From JAJEFO01 sp022819605 (GTDB lineage: Bacteria; Pseudomonadota; Alphaproteobacteria; Rhodobacterales; Rhodobacteraceae): a stretch of DNA of 64,000 nucleotides. Position numbers and translations under genes: made by a program. The stretch is taken from contig OZ244901.1 in assembly GCA_965221545.1 (NCBI GenBank), positions 2,108,001-2,172,000 on the forward strand, read 5' to 3'. The stretch's first letter is position 1. Each line of letters opens with the position of its first letter. Positions 41,664-49,941 of this stretch are shown here, piece by piece. The notes under the pieces were generated by a model. It was given only the letters and a program-made list of their open reading frames with translations. It was not told the DNA's origin and ran no database searches.

Positions 41664-43728
41664 TCACCTGTCCCGTTCGGCGATCGTCTATGTTCGGCAA
41701 TCGACCATGCACCAGGTCCGCAACAATGCCGAAAGCCGGAACTGGCAATATGACCTGAAGGTGCGGGCCGGACAGCTCGGCTGGCCGGAAGCGACCGTGA
41801 TCGACGACGATCTCGGGCGCTCCGGCAGCGGCACCGAGCGCGCCGGTTTCGATCGCATGCTGGCTGCGGTATGCCGCAACGAGGTCGGAATGATCCTGGC
41901 GGTGGATGCGTCACGGCTGGCGCGCAATGGCCGGGAATGGCATACGCTGATCGAGTTCTGCGGCCTGGTCGGCTGCCTGCTTGCCGATGAGAACACGGTC
42001 TACGATCCCCGGCTGCCGACGGACAGGATGCTTCTCGGCATGCATGGCGCGATGTCGGAACTCGAGGCCTCGAACATCCGCAAGCGCTCGGAGGAAGGTG
42101 CCCGGCGCAAGGCCGAGCGCGGCGAGCTGTTCCTGTTCGTGGCGGCCGGCTACCGAAGGGTGGGCAAGGACGGCATCGAGATGGACCCGGACCTGCGCGT
42201 GCGGGAAGCCCTGTCGCTGGTGTTCCGCAAGTTCAGGGAACTTCAAAGCGTGCGCCAGCTTCATCTCTGGCTGCGCCAGGAAGGGATCGAGCTGCCGTCG
42301 GCGCTGCCGGGACATGAGCGGTTGCGCTGGAGCCTGCCGGGCTACACCCGGGTTCACAGCATCCTGACCAACCCGGTCTATGCCGGCGCCTATGCATTTG
42401 GCCGCCGAAGCAGCCGCATCAGCATCCGCGACGGGCGCAAGCACGTGAGCCGCGGACACAGCCTGGCCCGAGACGACTGGCAGGTCTTGAAGAGGGACAA
42501 TCATGAAGGCTACATCGCCTGGGACGAATTCGAGGCGAACCAGCGCGTGATCTCGAACAATGCATCGAAGTTTTTCCCGAGCGGCGCGCGCGGTGCGGTT
42601 CGCGGCGGCGAGGCGCTGCTTGCAGGGCTCATGCGCTGCGGGCATTGCGGCCAAAGGATTCAGGTTGCCTATTCCGGCACCCGGTCCAATGTCCTTCGCT
42701 ATCATTGCCGCAGCAGCCACCTCAACCACGGCGAGAGGAAGTGCATCTCCTTTGGCGGCCGGTTGGCGGACGAGGCGATTGGCGGCGAGATCGTGCGGGT
42801 TCTCCAGCCGATCGGCATGGAGGCGTCATTGCTGGCCATCGAGGACAGCGGGCGGGAGACATCCGAGACGGTCCGGCAAACGGAACTGGCTCTCGAGCGT
42901 GCGCGTTATGAAGCGGACCGCGCCTGGCGCCAGTATGATTCCGTCGATGTCGAGAACCGGCAGGTTGCCGGCGAACTTGAGCGCAGATGGAATGAGCGGC
43001 TGATCACGGTCAGCGAGATCGAGGCGACACTCGCGCGTCTGCGCATCAGGGAGGAGAGTTGCGAGATGTCGGCGCAGGAAAGGGAGGACTGCCTGGCGCT
43101 CGGGGCCGATCTGGAGAGGGCCTGGACCGATGAGAAGGTGACCCCGGAGATCCGCAAGCGCATCCTGCGAGCCGCGCTTGTCGAAGTTGTGGCTTCGGTT
43201 CAAGGCCCCCGGGTCAGGTTGCTGCTTCACTGGCGAGGCGGCGACCATACCGAGATCAACATCCGCAGGAACAAGTCCGGGCAGCACCGTTACTCAAGTG
43301 ACGCGGAGACCGAAGAGATCATATCGGCGCTGGCCCGGCTGATGCCGGATTCGAGGATCGCGGCACTGCTGAACCGCCTTGGCCGGAAGACGGCGAAGGG
43401 GAACAGCTGGAGAGAACCGAATGTCCGGAGTTTCCGTTCGTATCGGGACATCCCGGTTTATTGCGAGGGAGAACGGCAGGAACGCGACGAACTCACCTTG
43501 CCGGAAGCTGCCGAGGCTCTTGGCGTTGGCCGGTCGGTCATACGCCGGCTGATCAAGGAAAGGGCGCTTCCTGCCCGGCAGGTCTGCAAGGGTGCACCAT
43601 GGGTGATATCAGGCGCCGACCTGACAAATGTGGATGTCGGCAAGCGGTCATGCCCGGAGCAACCATCGTTGTTTGAAAGTGTCGTGGATCCCGCAAACGA
43701 CCCGTTGTCATCAAGTTCGGCAAATTAA
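41644..43728 (+). CDS. Large serine recombinase
   Basis: A 694-residue site-specific recombinase. The N-terminal resolvase domain has the catalytic serine in YVRQSTMHQV and conserved Arg residues in DASRLARNGREW. The Recombinase domain follows (about 190-330), then a zinc ribbon (MRCGHCGQRI with HCRSSH and RKCISFGG), a coiled coil (about 400-490) and a C-terminal MerR/excisionase-like helix-turn-helix (LTLPEAAEALGVGRSVIRRL). Large serine recombinases integrate and excise elements at short target sites. It is intact. Confidence 0.93.
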   Translation: MNRITPDHLSRSAIVYVRQSTMHQVRNNAESRNWQYDLKVRAGQLGWPEATVIDDDLGRSGSGTERAGFDRMLAAVCRNEVGMILAVDASRLARNGREWHTLIEFCGLVGCLLADENTVYDPRLPTDRMLLGMHGAMSELEASNIRKRSEEGARRKAERGELFLFVAAGYRRVGKDGIEMDPDLRVREALSLVFRKFRELQSVRQLHLWLRQEGIELPSALPGHERLRWSLPGYTRVHSILTNPVYAGAYAFGRRSSRISIRDGRKHVSRGHSLARDDWQVLKRDNHEGYIAWDEFEANQRVISNNASKFFPSGARGAVRGGEALLAGLMRCGHCGQRIQVAYSGTRSNVLRYHCRSSHLNHGERKCISFGGRLADEAIGGEIVRVLQPIGMEASLLAIEDSGRETSETVRQTELALERARYEADRAWRQYDSVDVENRQVAGELERRWNERLITVSEIEATLARLRIREESCEMSAQEREDCLALGADLERAWTDEKVTPEIRKRILRAALVEVVASVQGPRVRLLLHWRGGDHTEINIRRNKSGQHRYSSDAETEEIISALARLMPDSRIAALLNRLGRKTAKGNSWREPNVRSFRSYRDIPVYCEGERQERDELTLPEAAEALGVGRSVIRRLIKERALPARQVCKGAPWVISGADLTNVDVGKRSCPEQPSLFESVVDPANDPLSSSSAN

Positions 43729-43762
43729 ATTGTGCATTAACAATAACGTAGCGAGGTGTGTA

Positions 43763-44119
43763 TTATGAATCCGTCTCTGGCGGGCCTAGCAGGATCACGT
43801 TCTCGCGGCGGTCGAGGAAGCCGAGTTCGTGCAGGCTCTCGACCTGCTCGCGCTTGACGCTGGGCTGGAAGGCGAAGTCGAACTGGTCGAGCGTCTTGAC
43901 CGCGGGCAGCCTTGAGGAGCGCATGGCGGTCTGGAGCCTGCGGTTGTTGCGCAGCGCGATCTGGGCGTTCAGGAGCTGCTCGATGGCCTCGGCCGCCGAG
44001 ACCGTGCCGCCGTCGACCTCGGAGAGGATGCCGTCGACGGCCTCCAGCGCGCCGGGCATCTTGAGGTCGGCCAGCATCGCCCGCAGCCTGTCGCGCCGTG
44101 TCGGCGCCGGGGCCTTCAT
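43763..44119 (-). pseudogene. istB: istB N-terminal fragment
   Basis: 118 residues from ATG 44119: MKAPAPTRRDRLRAMLADLK through ENVILLGPP, where the Walker A motif is cut and four foreign residues (ETDS) precede a stop. This is the IstB N-terminal domain. The ATG overlaps the istA stop by four bases. The remainder lies at 40740-41205. Confidence 0.87.
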
Positions 44120-45138
44120 TGCAGTGCCTCCGCGTAGTCGCTGAGCGGCCGCCGCTCGACCTCCACGGTCACCGGGACGTGCCGCCGTTCGGGTTCCGCA
44201 GCCTGCCGGAGGCCGAGACGGCGGTAGGGGCTGCCGGCCATGGGTTGCAGCACCGCACGCTCGTCGCGTTCGAAACGGTCGGCGGGGCGCTCTCCCGTCG
44301 TGCCGTGCCGGCGCACGTTGGCCACCTCGTCCAGCCAGCCTGCGGCCTGTGCGTTGAGATCGTCGTCGTTCGCGAAGCTGCGCCCGTAGAAGAAGCTCTC
44401 CCGGATGTAGCGGATCGGCCGCTCCACCTTGCCCTTCGTGCGGGCCCGATACGGCCGGCACGCGCGGGGCATGAACCCCCAGTGCGCCGCAAAGCGCAGG
44501 AACTCCGCGTTGAGCAGCAGGGCGCCCCCGGCGGCGCGGCCGTCGGACAGCACGACGGCGCGCATCTGGTCGAACAGAAGCTCCTCCGGAACCCCGCCGA
44601 ACGCCTCGAAGGCGCTCTCCAGCCCTTCCATCAGCACCGCCATCGTCTGCCGCGGGTAGAAGTTCAGCCACAGCAGGCGGGAGTATCCCAGCACGACCAC
44701 CAGGGCATGGCGCCGGCCCCAGGGAAGCGTGAAGGTCCCGAAGTCCACCTGGCCCTGCCTGCCCGCAGGCGTCTCGAAGCGGACCGTCGGCTCGATCGGC
44801 GCGCGGGGCCGGGCAACCCGCACGTAGTTCCGCACGCCCTCGTAGCAGCCCGGATAGCCCGCCGCGCGGACCTCGTCGAACAGCCGCTTCGCCGACAGCT
44901 TCGGAAACTCCTCGAGGCGCGCGTCGATGATCGCCTTGTAAGGGTCGAGCTTGCGCGTCACCGGAGGCCGCGGCGAATATCCGTTCGAACCGGCCGACAG
45001 GTCCCGGTCCAGCTGCCCCGTCCTGACCCAGCGCCAGATCGTCGTGCGATCGATCCCGAACCGCCGCGCCAGCTCGGACTGCGAAACGCCCTGATCGAGA
45101 TAGTGCTTCAGCAACATCCTGGTCTCCCATCCGTACAT
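44116..45138 (-). CDS. istA: IS21-family transposase IstA
   Basis: A 340-residue transposase. The N-terminal helix-turn-helix is VSQSELARRFGIDRTTIWRW. The DDE catalytic core shows Asp in GQVDFGTFTL, Asp in LLFDQMRAVVL and Glu in RTKGKVERPIRYIRE. It appears complete. Transposition also needs IstB, which is broken here, unless another copy supplies it. Confidence 0.95.
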   Translation of the reverse strand: MYGWETRMLLKHYLDQGVSQSELARRFGIDRTTIWRWVRTGQLDRDLSAGSNGYSPRPPVTRKLDPYKAIIDARLEEFPKLSAKRLFDEVRAAGYPGCYEGVRNYVRVARPRAPIEPTVRFETPAGRQGQVDFGTFTLPWGRRHALVVVLGYSRLLWLNFYPRQTMAVLMEGLESAFEAFGGVPEELLFDQMRAVVLSDGRAAGGALLLNAEFLRFAAHWGFMPRACRPYRARTKGKVERPIRYIRESFFYGRSFANDDDLNAQAAGWLDEVANVRRHGTTGERPADRFERDERAVLQPMAGSPYRRLGLRQAAEPERRHVPVTVEVERRPLSDYAEALQ

Positions 45139-45203
45139 CCGTGCCCCTTTCCGTCAGTGGTGACTTCATCACCACAGCGGCCCGAGGCCTCACGAAACAG
45201 CAA

Positions 45204-45231
45204 GCCAAAACTGTTGCATTTTCGTTTGCCA
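45204..45231 (+). repeat. IS21 right inverted repeat
   Basis: GCCAAAACTGTTGCATTTTC followed by GTTTGCCA pairs with the repeat at 40615-40642, one mismatch in 28. A weaker second copy follows (about 45232-45258). Confidence 0.88.
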
Positions 45232-45814
45232 CAAATGTTGGATTTACAGTTGCCACCAACAACCCACCCGCGCGCCAGCAAAAAAAAGAGATTTCGCGAA
45301 ACGCGTGTCAGGTATCGCAGGCGCCCTGCGTCCTGCTCAGGCAACGTCACGTAACAGAAAGAGACCGTCCTCCTCACCGTGCCGAGGTTGCAAGGAGCAC
45401 CTGTCAATGGCACTTGGAAGTGTCTGGTTCAGGTAACATGCGAACTTGTCCGGTGCTGCGCGCCCTCGCCAGCCCCGTGAATCCCTGCTCCCAGATTTTG
45501 GGAGCCATCCAGGCACAGGACAGATGGCCTGCTACCTGCAGCGGAAATACGGCGTGCTGTCGGCACACGACGACTGCAACTTCAAGAACGATCAGCTTGT
45601 CGGCACACTCTTTCGACGTGGGATTCGCCCTCTGGTTGCATGTAACTTGTTGACAAGATTACATATATCTCGGAGAGCGGTCCCCGGCCAGTCATGTTGG
45701 TGAAGTATCCGGACCAGACCGGGACAGTTTCGCGCGACGCAATCGTCACGGGGCAGGCGGCTGGGTGCTGGCTCATTGCCGCCTGCGCCCCGGCCGCTCG
45801 CGATTGTCCCTCTT
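45232..45814. other. Non-coding stretch beyond the IS21 right end, nothing recognised
   Basis: About 580 bases between the IS repeat and the lipoprotein gene. Short open frames on both strands have no recognisable product. The outer end of IS21 lies in the first 60 bases. The rest may be remnant island DNA. Confidence 0.45.
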
Positions 45815-46324
45815 CTATGATTGGATCCGCCAGCTGCCGTCGGCCTCCCGGCAGGCGATGCCATAGGCGTCCTGGCTCTCCCCGGCGATCTTGACCGTGC
45901 TGACGAATTCGCGGCAGGGCTGCCCCGACTCGTTGCTTCCCACGCGAACGACGCTTACCTGTCCTGCAGCGGGCCCGCTGGCATTGGCGGGATTCTCCCA
46001 GACATACGTGCCTGGCGTTGAGGATGTCAGTGCCTGGTGGGTTGCCTGTTCGGCCATGATCCGAGACTGTTCGTCGAGCGAACGTCCCAAGGCACCGCCC
46101 ACGCTCGCGCCGATCACCGCGCCCAGAGCGGTGGCGGCAACCTTGCCGTCCCCTTTCCCGAACTGGTTGCCGATCGCGCCGCCGGCGATGCCGCCGAACG
46201 TCGTGCCAGCCAGTTCGTTGGAGCCCATGCAGCCGCCAAGAGTGACAGCCAGCAACAGGGCGGACGCCGTGCTGACCGTTCCTCTTATTGCGCTAAGTCC
46301 CGTTTCCATGTGACCATCCTTCAT
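45815..46324 (-). CDS. Glycine-zipper 2TM outer-membrane lipoprotein, 17 kDa antigen type
   Basis: A 169-residue protein with a hydrophobic signal peptide ending in a lipobox-like TLGGC, so the mature protein would begin with a lipid-modified Cys. A glycine zipper follows (FGGIAGGAIGNQFGKGDGKV, then GAVIGASVGGALG). The C-terminal domain carries two Cys (QPCREFVST, GIACREADGSW) and resembles the rickettsial 17 kDa surface antigen family. Two starts are possible: ATG 46324 behind GGAG or ATG 46309 behind AGGA. It lies between the IS element and cobB on the opposite strand to cobB. Confidence 0.85.
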   Translation of the reverse strand: MKDGHMETGLSAIRGTVSTASALLLAVTLGGCMGSNELAGTTFGGIAGGAIGNQFGKGDGKVAATALGAVIGASVGGALGRSLDEQSRIMAEQATHQALTSSTPGTYVWENPANASGPAAGQVSVVRVGSNESGQPCREFVSTVKIAGESQDAYGIACREADGSWRIQS

Positions 46325-46595
46325 CTTGCGATCTCCGTTCAATCTGATTTTCGCGTTGGAAACCCCGGCGTTCAGGCAGGAGGTGCTCCATTTGTTGACG
46401 CTACAAAGCGAGTGTGGCAGGTTGGCCACCGGGTTGTCCAGACCTCCCGAAAGTCCTCAATCTTCAGGGCGGGAAGATGTCAAGTCACGGGACCTCGCAC
46501 TGGATGGTCCGGCATGAATCAATGCATGGAGGCATGCGCTCGGTCTGGGCCGCAGGATGGATTCCGACCGGGCCCGGAGACGGGGGATTCGTGCC

Positions 46596-47915
46596 GTGAG
46601 TTCCATTCAGCTTCCGCCTGGGCTGTTCGTTTCCGCTCCTGCGTCAGGGACCGGCAAGACGACAGTTGCATTGGGTCTCCTGCGGGCGCTTCGTGACGAC
46701 GGGCTTTCCGTCCAGCCATTCAAGAGCGGACCGGACTACATAGATCCGGCCTTCCACGAGGCGGCTGCGGGGCGGCGCTCCTTCAACCTGGACAGCTGGG
46801 CCATGGACGAAAGCCTGTTCGCCACCATCGCGGCGGAGGCGTCCGGCGCGGACATCGTCGTCGCCGAAGGCTCGATGGGCCTGTTTGACGGCGTTGCAGG
46901 GCGGGGCGCTTCCGGATTCGGTTCCAGTGCCGAGACCGCCCGGCGGGCAGGCTGGTCCGTGTTGCTGGTTGTTGACGTCGGCGGTCAGGCGCAATCTTCG
47001 GCCGCAACTGCGCTCGGGTTCAAGACTTATGATTCGGAACTGCCCTTTGCAGGCGTCATCCTGAACCGGGTCGCGAGTCCAAGGCACGAACGCCTGGCGC
47101 GGCTCGGCATGGATCGTGTCGGCATCCCGGTGCTGGGCGTTCTTCCAAGGCGCGGGGACCTGCAACTGCCCGAACGGCACCTGGGCCTCATCCAGGCGGT
47201 CGAGCATCCCGATCTGGAGCGCGCCATTTCGGACTATGCAGCGTTTCTTCGCGAACATGTGAATCTGGATGCGCTCCACGAGATTGCCTCGTCGACCAGC
47301 ATGCCTTCGCCCGGCAACTTGCCGAATCCGCCCGCGCAACGGATCGCGCTTGCGCGGGACGCGGCGTTTTCTTTTGCCTATCCGCATCTCCTCGAAGGCT
47401 GGCGACGGGCTGGCGCGGAGGTCATGCCATTTTCACCCCTCGAGGACGAGGCACCCGATGCTTCGGCTGATCTCGTGTGGCTTCCCGGCGGATATCCGGA
47501 ACTTCATGCAGGACGGCTGGCGACCTCTTCACGGTTCATGGATGGTCTGCGCTGGCATGCCGCAACACGGCCCGTTCACGGCGAATGCGGAGGGTACATG
47601 GTGCTTGGGGAGACGCTGGTCGACAAGGATGGCAACAGCCATCGGATGGCGGGACTTCTCGGACTCGCGACGAGTTACGAGCAGCGCAAGTTCCATCTGG
47701 GATACAGGCGTGCGGTTCTGGTGGCCGGAATGCCTGGCTTCGGACCCGGGTGCGCGCTGAGGGGTCACGAGTTTCACTATTCGACCATACTTGAGCAGCC
47801 TGACGCGCCCTTGGCCGAGGTCTTTGATGCCGACGGCAAAGTCGTACCGGAAACGGGATCCGTACGCGAGCGTGTTACTGGCACATTCTTCCATCTCATA
47901 GCGGGGGAAGCATGA
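46596..47915 (+). CDS. cobB: Hydrogenobyrinic acid a,c-diamide synthase
   Basis: A 439-residue glutamine-dependent amidase that converts side chains a and c to amides. The N-terminal ATPase domain has the P-loop SAPASGTGKTTVALGLLRAL and PFKSGPDYIDPAFH. The C-terminal amidotransferase has the nucleophile Cys in VHGECGGYMVLGE and the catalytic His late in the protein. GTG 46596 fits the family N-terminus, while an ATG at 46557 would add 13 residues. It restarts the corrin genes after the island and overlaps cobA by ATGA. Confidence 0.94.
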   Translation: MSSIQLPPGLFVSAPASGTGKTTVALGLLRALRDDGLSVQPFKSGPDYIDPAFHEAAAGRRSFNLDSWAMDESLFATIAAEASGADIVVAEGSMGLFDGVAGRGASGFGSSAETARRAGWSVLLVVDVGGQAQSSAATALGFKTYDSELPFAGVILNRVASPRHERLARLGMDRVGIPVLGVLPRRGDLQLPERHLGLIQAVEHPDLERAISDYAAFLREHVNLDALHEIASSTSMPSPGNLPNPPAQRIALARDAAFSFAYPHLLEGWRRAGAEVMPFSPLEDEAPDASADLVWLPGGYPELHAGRLATSSRFMDGLRWHAATRPVHGECGGYMVLGETLVDKDGNSHRMAGLLGLATSYEQRKFHLGYRRAVLVAGMPGFGPGCALRGHEFHYSTILEQPDAPLAEVFDADGKVVPETGSVRERVTGTFFHLIAGEA

Positions 47916-48634
47916 GCGGGTTCGTGAGTTTCGTGGGATCGGGGCCGGGCGATCCGGAACTGCTGACGCTTAAGGCAGTGGACCGGCTGCGGCGCGCTGA
48001 TGCAGTCCTGTATGACGACCTTTCATCCGGCACGATCCTGGAACATGCAGGACCTGATGCGGACTTGGTAAGCGTTGCCAAGCGCGCAGGCCGAAAGTCG
48101 CCGCGCCAAGATCATGTCAGTCGCCTTCTGGTCGACTATGCGAAGCGGGGAGGGCGGATCGTGCGGTTGAAGTCGGGCGATGGCGGCATTTTCGCACGGC
48201 TGGAAGAGGAACTGGAAGCGCTTCGTGCAGAGGCGCTGGAATTCGAGATCATTCCGGGCGTGCCTTCCGCCTGTGCAGCAGCGGCGGTGGCAGGAATCCC
48301 GTTGACGCGGCGACTGGCTGCACGCCGCGTGCAATTCATCACCGGTCACGATGTGGCAGGTAAGCTGCCGGGGGACTTGAACGTTGCGGCGCTCGCCGAC
48401 GCTCACGCAACGACGGTCGTCTACATGGGGCGCCGCACCTTTGCCGACCTTGCCGATATCCTGATGGCGCACGGCCTGCCCGGCGAAACGCGTGCGCTGA
48501 TGGCGGAGGGAGTGACAACCAGCGAGCAGAGTATCGGCAGGTACACGGTTGCCGAACTCGCAAGCCGCCTGCGCGAGCGAGAGCCAGACCATGCGCCGAC
48601 ACTCATTCTCTATGGCGCGTTGTCCGATGGATGA
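47912..48634 (+). CDS. cobA: Uroporphyrinogen-III C-methyltransferase
   Basis: A 240-residue methylase making precorrin-2 from uroporphyrinogen III, the branch point into corrin synthesis. The motifs VGSGPGDPELLTLKAVDRL, VSVAKRAGRKSPRQDHVSRLL and TTVVYMGRRTFADLADIL are typical. The middle block reads RLKSGDGGIFARLEEE rather than the GGDPFVFGRGGEE of many SUMT proteins, which I take as a lineage variant. No siroheme synthase domains are fused. It overlaps cobB and cobF. Confidence 0.93.
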   Translation: MSGFVSFVGSGPGDPELLTLKAVDRLRRADAVLYDDLSSGTILEHAGPDADLVSVAKRAGRKSPRQDHVSRLLVDYAKRGGRIVRLKSGDGGIFARLEEELEALRAEALEFEIIPGVPSACAAAAVAGIPLTRRLAARRVQFITGHDVAGKLPGDLNVAALADAHATTVVYMGRRTFADLADILMAHGLPGETRALMAEGVTTSEQSIGRYTVAELASRLREREPDHAPTLILYGALSDG

Positions 48635-49400
48635 ACTGGTCCTGATCGGGATTGGCACTGGAAGCCCTGACCACCTGACGCGTGAGGGCGAGGCGGAGAT
48701 TCGAGGTGCGGACTGCATCTTGGTTCCGAGGAAAGGAGCAGCAAAGGCGGACCTGGCGGAATTGAAAAAGGACATCTGCGTGTCCGTTCTGGGCGAAGAG
48801 GCCGAATCGCGAATCCTGGAGTTCGACATGCCGGTCCGTGATTCCAGTCCCGACTATCTCGAGAGCGTCGATGCTTGGCATGGCGAAATCGGCAAGGCCT
48901 GGAATGCGGCTCTTGAGGCCAAGAACGCGCAGCGCGTGGCGTTGCTCGTTTGGGGCGACCCGTCGCTCTATGACAGCACGCTCAGGATCGCGGCGCGACT
49001 TCGTCCTGCGCCGAAGGTAAGGGTCGTGCCGGGCATCACCGCGTTGCAGGCTCTAGCCGCCGCGCATGCTATTCCGCTCAACGAGGTCAACGCGCCGGTC
49101 ACGATCACGACCGGGCGACGGTTGCGCGAAGAAGGTTGGCCCGAAGGTGCGGAGACCGTAGCGGTGATGCTGGACGGAGAACTGAGCTTTCGGCACCTCG
49201 ATCCGAACCACTTGCATGTCTGGTGGGGCGCGTATCTCGGAATGAAGGATCAGGTCTTGGCAAGCGGGCCCCTAGCCGAGGTTGCCGCGCGGATTGCCGA
49301 AGTTCGGGCGGCAGCGCGTGACGCACATGGCTGGATCATGGACACCTATCTCCTGAAGCGTCGTACTCGGGATGCGACAAAGCACTCATCCGCGAGTTGA
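48627..49400 (+). CDS. cobF: Precorrin-6A synthase (deacetylating)
   Basis: A 257-residue CobF-type methylase that methylates C-1 of precorrin-5 and releases acetate. The N-terminal ELVLIGIGTGSPDHLTREG, the block LILVWGDPSLYDSTLRIA-like (here LLVWGDPSLYDSTLRIA) and VRVVPGITALQALAAAH are characteristic. ATG 48627 overlaps the end of cobA by 8 bases. It is found only in the aerobic pathway. Confidence 0.94.
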   Translation: MDELVLIGIGTGSPDHLTREGEAEIRGADCILVPRKGAAKADLAELKKDICVSVLGEEAESRILEFDMPVRDSSPDYLESVDAWHGEIGKAWNAALEAKNAQRVALLVWGDPSLYDSTLRIAARLRPAPKVRVVPGITALQALAAAHAIPLNEVNAPVTITTGRRLREEGWPEGAETVAVMLDGELSFRHLDPNHLHVWWGAYLGMKDQVLASGPLAEVAARIAEVRAAARDAHGWIMDTYLLKRRTRDATKHSSAS

Positions 49401-49760
49401 TGCGGGCGCGTTACTGGCGAAGTCCAAGACAGCGGTCGATTCTGAATGCCTCCTTGTCTGCAGCCCTGATGCGAGATGGCAAGAACGCCCTGCCTTGCCT
49501 CTGCAGTCAGTTGCAGCCCCCCGCTCCCAAACTTGCGTAGCCTCGGCTCGTTCATCCCGGCTCCGCGCTTCTGGACTCAGGATCCTTCGGTGAGCTGGAC
49601 GTACAGCTCCCGATCCAGGCCAGAGCCAAATAGACTGACCGCTTTCCGAAATGCGCTTCCGTTTGCCAGCTTTGCAATAGGCTCAAGTTCATGGTCATAA
49701 TGACATCACGTCCAGCAACTCCGATCCATTGAAGTCGAATTGCGCTCCTGGAAAGACGAC
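49401..49760. other. Intergenic region after cobF, nothing recognised
   Basis: About 360 bases with no convincing gene or structured RNA. It ends at the aldehyde dehydrogenase fragment. Confidence 0.45.
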
Positions 49761-49925
49761 ATGCAGAACAAAGTGCTGAGCAGAGGTGCGCTTGTCGTAG
49801 GTGGTGGTGGAGCCCTGTCGGCCGTCAATCCGTTGACTGGCGAAGCCATCGCCATTGTCGCCGAAGCGACGCCTGATCAGACTGAGGCTGCCACCGTTGC
49901 CGCACACGAGATTTCTGGAACCTAG
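49761..49925 (+). pseudogene. Aldehyde dehydrogenase N-terminal fragment
   Basis: A 54-codon frame whose product contains AVNPLTGEAIAIVAEATPDQ, the start pattern of the aldehyde dehydrogenase superfamily (VNPATGE...), then stops at TAG. No catalytic Cys or NAD-binding segment follows. It is most likely a truncated remnant. It ends 16 bases before the next gene. Confidence 0.5.
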
Positions 49926-49941
49926 GCGGGGGTCGAACGTC

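Larger units (their letters stand above)
41198..43780 (+). mobile_element. Serine-recombinase element inserted in the istB Walker A codons
   Basis: IstB sequence breaks at the codons for LGPPGVGKT: the C-terminal side resumes at about 41200 and the N-terminal side at about 43779. GGCG is present at both junctions (41197-41200 and 43779-43782), consistent with a short crossover sequence of a serine recombinase. The insert contains small ORFs and one large recombinase gene, and no cargo. Confidence 0.75.
40615..45231 (-). mobile_element. IS21-family insertion sequence, interrupted by a serine-recombinase element
   Basis: istA and istB lie on the minus strand in the usual order with a 4-base overlap. 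The pair of 28-base inverted repeats at 40615-40642 and 45204-45231 marks the inner terminal repeats; the true ends lie somewhat outside. istB is split by an insertion of about 2.58 kb, so the IS21 is probably no longer autonomous. Confidence 0.88.

Noticed and set aside
43763..45262. A 499-codon minus-strand open frame spanning istA
   Set aside because: Only its last 118 codons are real (IstB N-terminus). The rest is the istA region read in another frame, rich in Arg, Gly and Ala.
47912..48634. Inactive CobA because GGDP is replaced by SGDG
   Set aside because: All other methylase motifs are intact and the gene is coupled in the operon; the change is probably a subgroup variant.
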